64,000 nucleotides of DNA, taken from contig JANQSS010000169.1 of assembly GCA_028279185.1 (NCBI GenBank), positions 1 through 64,000 of the forward strand. Reading direction: 5' to 3'. A program made the translations under genes and the position numbers. This stretch comes from Saprospiraceae bacterium. Its GTDB lineage: Bacteria > Bacteroidota > Bacteroidia > Chitinophagales > Saprospiraceae. Shown one piece after another: positions 29,302 through 38,475 of this stretch. Each line of letters opens with the position of its first letter. The stretch's first letter is position 1. The notes beneath the pieces are model-generated. The model was given only the letters and a program-made list of their open reading frames with translations, made no database searches and had not been told where the DNA came from.

Positions 29302-29810
29302 AATGCGGTAATGAGACAATATGGCAATTTGATAATTAACTATTTCGTTTAACGGTCCCAATAATCGCACTTAATATTTTTCCAATTTCAATATTCTTTT
29401 CAACAAGATCTCCTGGATCAGGTAACACTTCCGAAGATTCGCACAGCTTCAACCAATAACCCGTCTCTCTACTCTCCTTATCCGCTATTTTCAACTTATG
29501 AACAAAATCAGCTTTACTCTCAGGACTCTGAGCCTCGTGCACGTTTGCTCCAATCGACGTTCCACAACGAAATAATTGCGACGATAATTCAAAATGCTTC
29601 TCTTAACGCAACTTCTGAGTAAAATTGATAATATCGAGCGCAAACAAAAATGTTTTATCCAGTATAGGGTTTCCAGAATCCACTTAAAATGAACTTTTTA
29701 CTAGATTTATCAATTAACTGATTTTCCGAATTCGGCTTTACAGTACCTCCTAACTATCCATTTCCTGATTTTATCATTGTCATATTGACACATTTTCACA
29801 TTACCGCATT
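29302..29810. mobile_element. insert between atpA and atpG with short inverted terminal repeats
   Basis: AATGCGGTAATGAG at 29302-29315 and its inverted near-copy at 29797-29810 (13 of 14 matching) bound a segment containing the four-helix-bundle pseudogene. Inside each repeat a second similar block follows (ACAATATGGCAATTTGATAA; TCAATATGACAATGATAA on the other strand). The right end carries extra TGTGAAAATG-type units. No transposase is present. Calling it a mobile insert is inference from the repeats and the broken operon spacing. Confidence 0.45.
29336..29683 (-). pseudogene. four-helix-bundle protein (IVS/23S rRNA intervening-sequence type), interrupted by one stop
   Basis: Reading from a GTG at 29683 gives 26 codons (MDSGNPILDKTFLFALDIIN...KLR), then TAA at 29605-29603. 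The same frame then continues EKHFELSSQLFRCGTSIGANVHEAQSPESKADF and ESRETGYWLKL to the stop at 29336. The total, 115 codons before the final stop, is the normal length of this family, whose hallmarks are S-x-Q-L-x-R-x-G-T-S-I-G-A-N and SRETxYWL. A start at an internal GTG (29542) would leave only 68 residues. The single in-frame stop makes this a recent pseudogene or, less likely, a truncated functional form. Confidence 0.8.
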
Positions 29811-29828
29811 TTCACATTGCCACATTAA

Positions 29829-31412
29829 TCAAGAAAATTGTCTTGATAGTTCAGCTCCCAGTGCTTCTACAGCACTAATCGCCTCATCGGTCAATTTACC
29901 AGATTTAAAATCTGCCAATGCCTCCGGATGCCTTTGCTCCAGCGTAGTTAAGAAGGTTTCTTCAAATTCCTTCATTTTATTAACCGGTACATCTTTTACC
30001 AGACCTTTAGATCCGAGATAAATGATGGCTACTTGTTTTTCTACGGATACCGGAGAATATTGCGCTTGTTTTAGGATTTCGACGTTGCGCTCTCCCTTGT
30101 CCAGGACAGCTTGCGTCGCAGCGTCCAGATCAGAACCAAATTTTGCGAAGGCCTCCAATTCGCGATATTGCGCTTGATCGAGTTTTAATGTACCCGATAC
30201 TTTTTTCATGGACTTAATTTGAGCATTACCCCCTACCCGTGATACAGAAATACCCACATTAATAGCAGGGCGTACACCGGCATTAAATAAGTTTGACTCA
30301 AGGAAAATTTGCCCATCCGTAATCGAAATTACATTTGTTGGAATGTAAGCCGAAACGTCACCCGCTTGCGTTTCGATAATGGGTAATGCCGTCAAAGAAC
30401 CACCACCTCGAACGATACCTGCATTTTTTAAGGACACGGGCAAATCGTTCATATCATTGGCAATGCTATCGTTATTAATAACTTTTGCAGCGCGCTCCAA
30501 CAGACGTGAGTGCAGGTAAAACACATCACCAGGATAAGCTTCACGACCTGGAGGACGTCGGAGTAGTAGCGACACCTCGCGGTATGCCACGGCTTGTTTA
30601 GACAAATCATCATAGACGATCAATGCTGGGCGTCCGGTGTCTCGGAAAAATTCACCAATTGCGGCGCCCGAAAGTGGCGCATAGAATTGAAGAGGCGCAG
30701 GATCCGAGGCAGACGCAGACACGATGACGGTGTAATCCATTGCTCCATTCTCCTCCAACGTCTTTGCAATTTGAGCTACGGTAGATGCCTTTTGGCCTGA
30801 AGCAACATATATACAGAAAACAGGTTCTCCCCGCTCGTAGAATTCCTTTTGATTCAAGATCGTATCGATGGCAATAGCTGTTTTGCCAACCTGACGATCA
30901 CCGATAATTAGCTCACGTTGTCCGCGACCGATTGGAATCATTGCATCAATGGCCTTGATTCCAGTCTGAAGGGGTTCACTAACCGGTTCGCGATAAATTA
31001 CACCAGGGGCCTTACGCTCAATTGGCATTTCATAGAGATCACCCGTAATTGGACCACGGCCGTCAATTGGTTGACCAAGTGTATTTACAACACGGCCCAA
31101 CATGCCTTCACCAACATTGATTGAGGCAATCTTTCCCGTACGTCTTACTGTTGCACCTTCGCGAATCCCTTTTCCGGATCCCAGAAGTACCACACCTACA
31201 TTGTCCTCTTCAAGGTTAAGTGCAATGGCTTGCACCCCATTTTCGAACTCAACAAGCTCTCCGGCCTGTGTTTTCGAAAGTCCATAAACGCGAGCGATTC
31301 CATCACCCACTTGCAGGACCGTGCCAATTTCTTCTAATTCTGCTTCAGTTTTAAATCCGGATAATTCTTGTTTTATTATCGCGGATATTTCATCTGGTTT
31401 TACATCTACCAT
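29829..31412 (-). CDS. atpA: ATP synthase F1 subunit alpha
   Basis: A 527-residue non-catalytic nucleotide-binding subunit of the F1 hexamer. It has the Walker A motif [11 protein letters not shown], the alpha-type N-terminus ([14 protein letters not shown]...ELVEFENG), the signature [17 protein letters not shown] and the C-terminal helical domain. Length is slightly above the E. coli protein (513 aa). It lies 18 bases downstream of atpH in the operon. Confidence 0.99.
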   Translation of the reverse strand: MVDVKPDEISAIIKQELSGFKTEAELEEIGTVLQVGDGIARVYGLSKTQAGELVEFENGVQAIALNLEEDNVGVVLLGSGKGIREGATVRRTGKIASINVGEGMLGRVVNTLGQPIDGRGPITGDLYEMPIERKAPGVIYREPVSEPLQTGIKAIDAMIPIGRGQRELIIGDRQVGKTAIAIDTILNQKEFYERGEPVFCIYVASGQKASTVAQIAKTLEENGAMDYTVIVSASASDPAPLQFYAPLSGAAIGEFFRDTGRPALIVYDDLSKQAVAYREVSLLLRRPPGREAYPGDVFYLHSRLLERAAKVINNDSIANDMNDLPVSLKNAGIVRGGGSLTALPIIETQAGDVSAYIPTNVISITDGQIFLESNLFNAGVRPAINVGISVSRVGGNAQIKSMKKVSGTLKLDQAQYRELEAFAKFGSDLDAATQAVLDKGERNVEILKQAQYSPVSVEKQVAIIYLGSKGLVKDVPVNKMKEFEETFLTTLEQRHPEALADFKSGKLTDEAISAVEALGAELSRQFS

Positions 31413-31430
31413 GATCGTCTATTTAAAAAA

Positions 31431-31970
31431 TTAAGCGCTAAATGTTTTTCTAATATTTTCTAGTTGGTGTTTGACACTTGCGTCATACCGTTTGTCCTCA
31501 TATTCCAGGACAAAACCACCGAGCAAACTATCATCTTGTCGTACTTCCAGGTTAATGTTTTTACCCTGTCCGATGATGCCTTGCACTTGGGCTTTTATTG
31601 TTTCCAGCGAACGTTGATCCATATTCGAAACGGTGATCAAAATCACATCAACAATTCCCTTTTTATCATTGTACTGTCCTGTAAAGGCGGTTACCATTTC
31701 AGGTATAATCGACTCTCGTCCTTTCTTTATCACGCGTGAAAGGAATAATAGTGTGAGATGGGAAACATTGTTATTGAATATTTTTGAAAAAATATCCAAT
31801 TTTTTGCCTTTATTGATGATTGGGCTTTTTATCAAATTGTATAAATCCCGGTTTTGAAAAGCCTGACGTAAAAAATCCATATCCTGATGAATCTGTGGCA
31901 ATTGATTTTGCTCAACAGCCAGATCAAGAATTGATTTTGCATATCTATTGGCTATTCGTATATCAGACAT
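31431..31970 (-). CDS. atpH: ATP synthase F1 subunit delta
   Basis: A 179-residue peripheral-stalk connector joining F1 to subunit b. The N-terminal six-helix domain starts IANRYAKSILDLAVEQNQLPQIHQDMDFL, and the conserved C-terminal segment is NINLEVRQDDSLLGGFVLEYEDKRYDASVKHQLENI. It lies between atpF and atpA, the standard order. The gap to atpF is 43 bases. Confidence 0.97.
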   Translation of the reverse strand: MSDIRIANRYAKSILDLAVEQNQLPQIHQDMDFLRQAFQNRDLYNLIKSPIINKGKKLDIFSKIFNNNVSHLTLLFLSRVIKKGRESIIPEMVTAFTGQYNDKKGIVDVILITVSNMDQRSLETIKAQVQGIIGQGKNINLEVRQDDSLLGGFVLEYEDKRYDASVKHQLENIRKTFSA

Positions 31971-32013
31971 ATTATTACTTTTGGCTACTAGCCTTTAGCT
32001 TGTTGGCTAGTTT

Positions 32014-32526
32014 TTAGTTTAAGTTCATGTCATCGACCATGCGCTGCACATAGTCCGCATTAGCTTGATCTCCTGACAATTCTTTTTTCAAAATATTTTC
32101 TGCAATAGTAACGGCCATGCTGCCTACCTGCGATTTTATATCACGTAAAGCAGCTTGTTTTTGGCTTTCGATTTCTCGACTGGCATTGGCTATAATCCCG
32201 TTTGCTTCGTCTTTAGCCTTGTCTTTTGCTTCTCGCACGACGCGCTCCGCCGTTTCTTTTGCCTCGCGTAAGACTTGAATTCGTTCTTCCTGGGCTTTTT
32301 TCAATAATTCATCATTTTCCGATTTCATCGCGGCCACTTCTCGTCGTGCTTCTTCTGCACTGTCTAATGCATTTTTAATATCGGTTTCCCGATTTTTCAA
32401 TGCATCTTTAATTGGACGAAATGCTAATTTTCCGATCAACCCCCAAAAAATTAGGAAGAATACGGTCGACCATAAAATAAGTCCGATATCGGGTTTAATT
32501 ACACTAAAGTCTGCTAAAAATATCAT
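32014..32526 (-). CDS. atpF: ATP synthase F0 subunit b
   Basis: A peripheral-stalk subunit of 170 residues from the chosen ATG at 32526. A longer frame from 32574 adds 16 residues that do not fit the family. The single N-terminal span is IGLILWSTVFFLIFWGLIGKLAF, followed by RPIKDALKNRETDIKNALDSAEEARRE and a long charged helix. It dimerises and holds the F1 stator. It lies between atpE and atpH. Confidence 0.97.
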   Translation of the reverse strand: MIFLADFSVIKPDIGLILWSTVFFLIFWGLIGKLAFRPIKDALKNRETDIKNALDSAEEARREVAAMKSENDELLKKAQEERIQVLREAKETAERVVREAKDKAKDEANGIIANASREIESQKQAALRDIKSQVGSMAVTIAENILKKELSGDQANADYVQRMVDDMNLN

Positions 32527-32611
32527 AGCTTTAATTAATTCAGAATTTGAAAAAGGTAAGAAGGTAGCGACCAATCGTCGTCACCTTCCTACGTATTGTT
32601 TTATCGTTGGA

Positions 32612-32830
<219 letters not shown>

Positions 32831-34003
32831 TTAATGATGTTCTTCTGTTGCCGCTCCGATATACGAAGCTGTCAATATCGTAAATACAAATGCCTGAATC
32901 AATGCCACGACCAATTCAATAGCCATCATAAATAAAGTCAATGGCAACGACCCAATGATTCCTCCTATCGACCCCATCAAACTTTCACCGGCATTTCCGA
33001 AAATAAATATCAAGCTAACAAAGCTTATTATAACAATATGCCCAGCACTTATATTCGCAAAAAGCCGAAGCATCAATGTGAAGGGCTTAATAAATATACC
33101 TAATACTTCCACTGGAGTCAAAATAACTTTAATCCAAGCCGGAACACCAGGCATCCAAAAAATATGTTCCCAATAATGTTTGTTTCCATTTATTGTCGTA
33201 ACGATGAAAGCGATTATAGCTAACACCATTGTGAAGGCAAAATTTCCAGTTACATTCGACCCGCCAAAAAATGGAATTTGGCCGAAAAGATTCAGCGCGA
33301 GAATAAAAAAGAAAATGGCCATCAAGTACGGTGTAAAGCGTTCCCAGTGTTTTCCCAAAAAGGGTTTTGCGACTTCATCCTGTATAAAAACAAAAATCGG
33401 CTCGATGAACGATTGAATTCCTTTTGGTTCCTTGCCCACCCGTTCTTTATACATACGAGCAATTTTCAAGAACATCCAACTCAAGAATAGAAACACCAAG
33501 AACATGGAGACCACATTTTTGGTAATCGAAAAATCATAATATGACGTGATACCCCCACCGAACATGCCGAAATCAGCTGTGCTTTTATTGTGTGTCACAA
33601 AGTCCTTTCCATGATATTTTACATGAATCACTTCCTTACCATCCACATCTTTTGCATAAACACATTCCACTTCCGTCTTTTCTTTCGGAAAAGATCGATC
33701 GACGATTCGTCTCACTGTACCTTCGTAAAGCACATAACCTTTGTACGCATAGTGCCCGGTACCGTGGTGACCAATACCAAATTTCCCACTAGAAAACATA
33801 TCGAACCCCTCATCAGGCGCGTAAAGCATACATGGTAAGGGAATATTCCAGGGTCCAATCGAATAGACATTAGCATCACCAATGTGGTGATAAGCCGTAT
33901 TTGTTGGATCATAACCCTGACTTTCTTCACCACATCCGCCTCCGCCGGCGAAGCTTACAGAAAGGGAAAAAACGGAAAAAAGAATGATTATTAGATACCT
34001 CAT
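32831..34003 (-). CDS. atpB: ATP synthase F0 subunit a
   Basis: A membrane proton-channel subunit of 390 residues from the ATG at 34003. That start gives a signal peptide (MRYLIIILFSVFSLSVSFA); the frame from 34027 adds eight residues. A periplasmic extension of about 150 residues, usual in Bacteroidota, precedes the membrane core. Helix 4 holds the essential arginine in PFTLMLRLFANISAGHIV, and the C-terminus has ELVVALIQAFVFTILTASYIG. It is the first gene of the atp operon and has its own promoter element upstream. Confidence 0.96.
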   Translation of the reverse strand: MRYLIIILFSVFSLSVSFAGGGGCGEESQGYDPTNTAYHHIGDANVYSIGPWNIPLPCMLYAPDEGFDMFSSGKFGIGHHGTGHYAYKGYVLYEGTVRRIVDRSFPKEKTEVECVYAKDVDGKEVIHVKYHGKDFVTHNKSTADFGMFGGGITSYYDFSITKNVVSMFLVFLFLSWMFLKIARMYKERVGKEPKGIQSFIEPIFVFIQDEVAKPFLGKHWERFTPYLMAIFFFILALNLFGQIPFFGGSNVTGNFAFTMVLAIIAFIVTTINGNKHYWEHIFWMPGVPAWIKVILTPVEVLGIFIKPFTLMLRLFANISAGHIVIISFVSLIFIFGNAGESLMGSIGGIIGSLPLTLFMMAIELVVALIQAFVFTILTASYIGAATEEHH

Positions 34004-34026
34004 GGAACACCTCTCAAAATTCGCCA

Positions 34027-34034
34027 CAAATGTA
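34027..34034 (-). promoter_or_regulatory. -7 box upstream of the atp operon
   Basis: On the minus strand TACATTTG matches TAnnTTTG, 23 bases before the atpB ATG, which implies a very short leader. A TTTG lies only 14 bases upstream rather than 19, so the -33 element is weak. Confidence 0.45.
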
Positions 34035-34128
34035 GAAAAATAAGGCTACAAAACAGCCTATTTATAAGGTTTTTTACCGGTTTTGGATTGGGTCAGAAAA
34101 GTTGTGGATTTGCGATTATTTTACAGGT

Positions 34129-34162
34129 AAAAAAATGGCCGTACAAATATCTTGTACGACCA
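34129..34162 (-). terminator. factor-independent terminator of rny
   Basis: In the minus direction TGGTCGTACAA pairs with TTGTACGGCCA (10 of 11 pairs, loop of five) and is followed at once by seven T. It lies 35 bases beyond the rny stop and separates rny from the atp operon. Confidence 0.85.
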
Positions 34163-34196
34163 TGGAATATACTGTTTTTGTTAGGCGATGCGGGCC

Positions 34197-35858
34197 TTAT
34201 CTGGCATAAGATGTTGCCCTTTTTTCGCGTATCACGGTCACTTTTATTTGTCCGGGATACTGCATTTCATTTTGGATTTTCTCTGAAATCATGAATGACA
34301 GGTCATCTGCATACTGATCGCTTACTTTTTCGCTCTCCAATATTACGCGTAGCTCACGACCCGCTTGAAGAGCAAACGCTTTTTGGACACCGTCATATCC
34401 CATAGCAAGCTCCTCCAGTTCGCCAATCCGTTCTAAATAACTTTCCAGGATCTCTCTGCGCGCGCCTGGACGAGCACCCGATATTGCATCACATGCCTGG
34501 ACAATAGGCGATACAATACTGGTCATCTCCATCTCATCGTGATGTGCGCCAACGGCGTTACAAACCGCGTCTGACTCGCCGTACTTCTTGCACAGTTTTT
34601 CACCGAGTAAAGCGTGCGATAATTCCGTTTCTTCTTCTCCTACTTTACCAATATCATGGAGTAGACCTCCGCGTTTGGCGAGTTTGACAAGCTTTTGACT
34701 AAGTCCAAGTTCGGAGGCCATGATAGCACACAAATTGGCTGTTTCCATTGAGTGCTTAAGCAAGTTTTGGCCATATGAAGAGCGGAATCGCATACGTCCG
34801 ACCATTTTAACAAGATACGGGTCAAGCCCATGAATATCCAGTTCGATGACCGTACGTTCCCCTATTTCAACAATTTGCTCATCAAGCTGCTTACGAACTT
34901 TGTTGACCACTTCTTCAATTCTAGCCGGATGAATACGTCCATCAGCTACTAGCCTTTTTAATGACAAGCGGCATACTTCGCGTCGAATTGGATCAAAACT
35001 CGAAATCACTATTGTCTCTGGTGTATCATCGACGACTATCTCAGCGCCTGTAGCAGCCTCAAGTGCGCGAATATTTCGACCTTCCCTCCCGATGATTTGA
35101 CCTTTGACATCGTCAGAAGGTAGGTTGAATACCGATACCGTATTCTCAATTGTATATTCAGCACACATGCGCTGAATGCTCTGTATGACAATTTTCTTTG
35201 CTTCTTTTTTAGCGCTATTCTTGGCGTCATTCAGCGTTTTCTTCACAAGCGCCATCGCATCTGTTTCGGCTTTGGCTTTGATTGCCTCCAACAAATGATC
35301 TTTCGCTTCTTGCTCAGACATTTGTGCAATGTTTTCGAGATCAGTGATCAGCCGTTCATTTTGTGCCTCAACTTCCTCACGTTTTTTATTTACGATTTTA
35401 AGTTGCTTATCGAGATTTTCTCGGATAGTCTTGATATCCGCTTCTTGAGATAAGATTCCTTCTTCTTTTTCTTCGAGCTTTTTGAGCTTATGCTGAAAGT
35501 CCTTTTCCTTTCCAACGACTTCCATTTCGCGTTGTTTCATATCGACTTTGTGCTGCGCTTTGTAGCTCTGATAGTCCGCCTTTAGTTTGGCATATTTTTC
35601 TTTAGCCTCTGAGATCTTGCGTTGTTTGATCGTTTCATTCTTACTTTCTGCCTGCGCTGTAATTTTCTCCGCTTTTGTCTCCGATTCATCGAGTTTGCGC
35701 TGAGCCGTCATCCGGGCACGTTCGAGTTCAAGGTCGGCTTTTTTTTGTGCCTCATCCAAGAGACTTGCCGCTTTCTTTTTACCCAGAGCGTTGACAATAA
35801 AATAGCCAACGAGTGCACCCAAGACCAGCCCAATCACACCTCCTACTAATCCTTCCAT
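34197..35858 (-). CDS. rny: ribonuclease Y
   Basis: A 553-residue membrane-bound endoribonuclease that starts mRNA decay. An N-terminal anchor (about 3-25, [18 protein letters not shown]) is followed by a long coiled coil (about 30-200), a KH domain with [15 protein letters not shown], and an HD domain with His401-Asp402 in [13 protein letters not shown]. The C-terminus [15 protein letters not shown] is diagnostic. It lies downstream of zapA, a neighbourhood I recall from other Bacteroidota, and ends at a strong terminator. Confidence 0.98.
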   Translation of the reverse strand: MEGLVGGVIGLVLGALVGYFIVNALGKKKAASLLDEAQKKADLELERARMTAQRKLDESETKAEKITAQAESKNETIKQRKISEAKEKYAKLKADYQSYKAQHKVDMKQREMEVVGKEKDFQHKLKKLEEKEEGILSQEADIKTIRENLDKQLKIVNKKREEVEAQNERLITDLENIAQMSEQEAKDHLLEAIKAKAETDAMALVKKTLNDAKNSAKKEAKKIVIQSIQRMCAEYTIENTVSVFNLPSDDVKGQIIGREGRNIRALEAATGAEIVVDDTPETIVISSFDPIRREVCRLSLKRLVADGRIHPARIEEVVNKVRKQLDEQIVEIGERTVIELDIHGLDPYLVKMVGRMRFRSSYGQNLLKHSMETANLCAIMASELGLSQKLVKLAKRGGLLHDIGKVGEEETELSHALLGEKLCKKYGESDAVCNAVGAHHDEMEMTSIVSPIVQACDAISGARPGARREILESYLERIGELEELAMGYDGVQKAFALQAGRELRVILESEKVSDQYADDLSFMISEKIQNEMQYPGQIKVTVIREKRATSYAR

Positions 35859-35948
35859 GGTGTATATGATTGATATATGATAAAATTGCCCGCTTACTAC
35901 CTCTAACGGGTCATTAGCGAACGAGTTAATATGACACAGAAATCCTCT

Positions 35949-36248
35949 TTAGGAAGTCTGCATATACTGGTCTAGAAGTTCATCGAGTCGAGTCAACTCA
36001 GGAGAGGTCAGCCCGTCATCACTTACTTGTCCGGACTTAAATTTATTCAGATCGACGGCATACGTCAAGAGTACCATTGAGAGGCATTCCCTCAAATCTT
36101 TTGACTTGTATGTGTTTTGGAATTCCAACACTTTGCGGTTGATTTCGGCAACAATATTTTGAATTTGCTGGACTTCGTCTGCAGAGACTTTAAGTGGAAA
36201 GCTTCGCCCACTTATGGTCACATTGATTTTCTTCTTCTCCTCGTTCAT
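35949..36248 (-). CDS. zapA: cell division protein ZapA
   Basis: About 99 residues from the ATG at 36248. That start gives MNEEKKKINVTISGRSFPLKV, the usual ZapA opening; a frame from 36272 adds eight residues. The globular head (ISGRSFPLKVSADEVQQIQNIVAEINRKV) and C-terminal coiled coil match the FtsZ-ring-associated family. The stop of the upstream coiled-coil gene and this start are separated by one base (TAGTATG), implying coupled translation. Confidence 0.9.
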   Translation of the reverse strand: MNEEKKKINVTISGRSFPLKVSADEVQQIQNIVAEINRKVLEFQNTYKSKDLRECLSMVLLTYAVDLNKFKSGQVSDDGLTSPELTRLDELLDQYMQTS

Positions 36249-36249
36249 A

Positions 36250-36519
36250 CTATATCTGTTTGACCATATCAATACAGTGCTCTACCTCATTGATATACTT
36301 GCCCAGCTCCTTTTTAATAGAATCGATCTGATCTGACTTCATACCTCCTTGATGTCTAGTCGTATCATCAATGATATTCTCCAGATCAGCATTTTTATTT
36401 TTTAATGCATTTATTTCTTCTTGCAATGCAGCATTGTTCGTTCGAGCGGCTTGTAGCTGCTCTCCTAACGCTCTAATCTTCTCTTCAATGCTTGTCAGCA
36501 AACTTCCACGTTCACCCAT
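36250..36519 (-). CDS. small coiled-coil protein upstream of zapA
   Basis: An 89-residue, mostly helical protein with strong heptads (IEEKIRALGEQLQAARTNNAALQEEINALKNKNADLENII). It has no signal or membrane segment. Its stop codon nearly touches the zapA start. By position and shape it is a candidate divisome partner analogous to ZapB, but no sequence family is recognised with certainty. Confidence 0.75.
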   Translation of the reverse strand: MGERGSLLTSIEEKIRALGEQLQAARTNNAALQEEINALKNKNADLENIIDDTTRHQGGMKSDQIDSIKKELGKYINEVEHCIDMVKQI

Positions 36520-36645
36520 GGGCGTAAAGATATGAATTAAGAATTTCTAGATGTTTAAAGATTGATTATTTAGATCCCGAAATCCATCGTCTATCTTTTT
36601 AATTTAACCAAAATATATTTTTAGTCTAGCCTAATAATTATTATA

Positions 36646-36653
36646 TATCTTTG
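36646..36653 (+). promoter_or_regulatory. -7 box immediately before the permease-DtxR gene
   Basis: TATCTTTG fits TAnnTTTG and ends four bases before the GTG start at 36658. Transcription from it would begin at or next to the start codon, implying a leaderless mRNA. No good -33 TTTG was found. Confidence 0.4.
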
Positions 36654-36657
36654 TACT

Positions 36658-37920
36658 GTGGGACTTCTAGAAATATTTCAGTATGAATCATTCACGCGTG
36701 CACTCATAGCCTCATGCTCAGTGGGCATCCTTTGCGGAATGTTAGGACCTTTTGTTGTTCTTCGAAATATGTCACTTATAGGAGATGCCCTTTCTCACGC
36801 AGTCTTACCCGGAGTTGTTTTGTCCTTTGTGCTGTTTGACTATAACACATTCGCATTCTTTCTAGGTGCTGTTGGTGCCGGTATGCTTAGTGCACTGTGT
36901 ATAACATGGATTCAGCAGCACCTGCCAACAAAAAATGATGCCGCCATTGGAATTATATATACGGTCATGTTTGCTTTGGGTGTAATGGGTATATCCAAAC
37001 TCAGTAGGGATCATGGCGCCCACATTGACTTAAAAGATTTTCTATTGGGAAATGTACTCGGTGTATCCGACAGTGACTTATTGATGATAGTCACCATCAC
37101 GATACTCGTTATGTTGGCCATATATATCTTATACAGACCTCTATTTCTTAGCACGTTTCAGCCGACTATTGCGCGCGCAATGGGTGTTCGGACTAAGTCA
37201 CTACACTACTTTTTAATGTTGCTATTATCCTTTGCAGTTGTCGCTTCTTTACAAACTGTTGGAGTCATTTTAGTTGTAGCTCTATTGATTGCCCCTACTT
37301 CCACGGCTTTATTATTTACGGATAGACTGCACAAAGTCATTTTCCTTTCAACGGCCCTCGGATTGGTTTCATCGATACTTGGTTTATACGGGTCCATTCA
37401 GCTGGAAACAACATCGGGTCCAGCGATGGCGGTCGTAGCGGGTATTTTGTTTCTATTGGGCTCTTTGTTTGCACCAACGCACGGTCTAATCTTCAAACAA
37501 ATTCAACGTTACAATTTGAAAAACAAGATTGTGGAAGAAGATGTGATGAAACAAGCATTGAAAGTTGATGGATTGATGTCAATCGATCAAATTAGCGAGC
37601 GATTAGATGTCACTAATTGGCGGTTGAAACAAGTTCTTCGCAAACTATCAGCACGTGGATTGGTGTTGCTGCAACCGGATAATTTTTTCGACTTGACAAA
37701 AGATGGGGAAGTTCAAGCACAGCGCCTTGTTCGGGCACACCGATTGTGGGAAACCTATCTTGTTAATCAGGTCGGATTAAACGAATCACAAATACACGAA
37801 GACGCGGAGCGCTTCGAGCATTTTTTGACAAATGAAGTCTTAGATGAAGTTGATCAAGAACTCGGCTTTCCGTCTACAGACCCACATGGTTCCCCCATTC
37901 CGTCCAAGCCGGATAAATGA
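36658..37920 (+). CDS. metal ABC transporter permease fused to a DtxR/MntR-type regulator
   Basis: A 420-residue fusion. Residues about 1-275 form the multi-span permease of the Mn/Zn/Fe (TroC/ZnuB) family (GMLGPFVVLRNMSLIGDALSHAVLPGVV; VGVILVVALLIAPTSTALL). Residues about 295-415 form a DtxR-like regulator: a winged helix (MSIDQISERLDVTNWRLKQVLRKLSARGLV) and a dimer/metal domain. The metal ligands of the DtxR family are all in place: His361, Glu365, His380, Glu384 (where DtxR has Cys and MntR has an acidic ligand), Glu387 and His388, with the 19-residue His-His spacing of DtxR. Chlamydial YtgCR has the same architecture. The ATPase and binding-protein genes are not adjacent. The start is GTG. 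Confidence 0.93.
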   Translation: MGLLEIFQYESFTRALIASCSVGILCGMLGPFVVLRNMSLIGDALSHAVLPGVVLSFVLFDYNTFAFFLGAVGAGMLSALCITWIQQHLPTKNDAAIGIIYTVMFALGVMGISKLSRDHGAHIDLKDFLLGNVLGVSDSDLLMIVTITILVMLAIYILYRPLFLSTFQPTIARAMGVRTKSLHYFLMLLLSFAVVASLQTVGVILVVALLIAPTSTALLFTDRLHKVIFLSTALGLVSSILGLYGSIQLETTSGPAMAVVAGILFLLGSLFAPTHGLIFKQIQRYNLKNKIVEEDVMKQALKVDGLMSIDQISERLDVTNWRLKQVLRKLSARGLVLLQPDNFFDLTKDGEVQAQRLVRAHRLWETYLVNQVGLNESQIHEDAERFEHFLTNEVLDEVDQELGFPSTDPHGSPIPSKPDK

Positions 37921-37952
37921 AGCCGAGCCGGTAGTTAATTTTGATGTTTCTA

Positions 37953-38324
37953 TTATTCTTCCTCTCCCATTTGCTTTTCATCGTGCAGTCGATCAAATAA
38001 CGCATTCAAGCGATACATTTCATCCAATGTGTCATCCATAAAAAACTCTAATTCAGGTATACGACGCATTTTTTTTCGAAGCCTCGAGCCTAGTGCCTGC
38101 CTCAGACGTCCATACTCTTGTTCCATTTGCAAGATGACGGCTTGTTTATTTTCTGTATTATAAATGGAACAATAAATTCGGGCAAGTCCTAAATCCGATG
38201 ACATTTTTACCCGTGTCACGGTTACGAACGCATCCCCATATATATAGTTTCCTTCCGATTGCAAAACCGCTCCAAAGTTTCTTTTAACGAGTTCTGCTAT
38301 TTGTTGTTGACGAATACTTTCCAT
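37953..38324 (-). CDS. rbfA: ribosome-binding factor A
   Basis: A 123-residue KH-type 30S maturation factor. It opens with the usual RQQQIAELVKRNFGAVLQSE and contains VTVTRVKMSSDLGLARIYCSIY and LRKKMRRIPELEFFMDDTLDEMYRLNALFDRL, the typical order of the family. It acts late in 16S rRNA 5'-end processing. It converges with the permease gene across 32 bases and is divergent from recG. Confidence 0.95.
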   Translation of the reverse strand: MESIRQQQIAELVKRNFGAVLQSEGNYIYGDAFVTVTRVKMSSDLGLARIYCSIYNTENKQAVILQMEQEYGRLRQALGSRLRKKMRRIPELEFFMDDTLDEMYRLNALFDRLHDEKQMGEEE

Positions 38325-38475
38325 GGACCTCGATTCTTGTATAATCCAAATAAAAATTACCGGTAAAGATAATCGCTGTCGAACAATGCCGACTGCGACA
38401 TTTCACACAATGGGCAAATAGATGATCATATTAGACTTATTTCCATCTAGTGGCATTACTTACATTTGCAAGAAG

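Noticed and set aside
29785-30021. Plus-strand ORF overlapping the end of atpA
   Set aside because: Shadow of the atpA frame and the flanking repeat; no family.
34197-36519. 6S RNA next to zapA
   Set aside because: The 90-base gap between zapA and rny is too short and shows no 6S-like structure.
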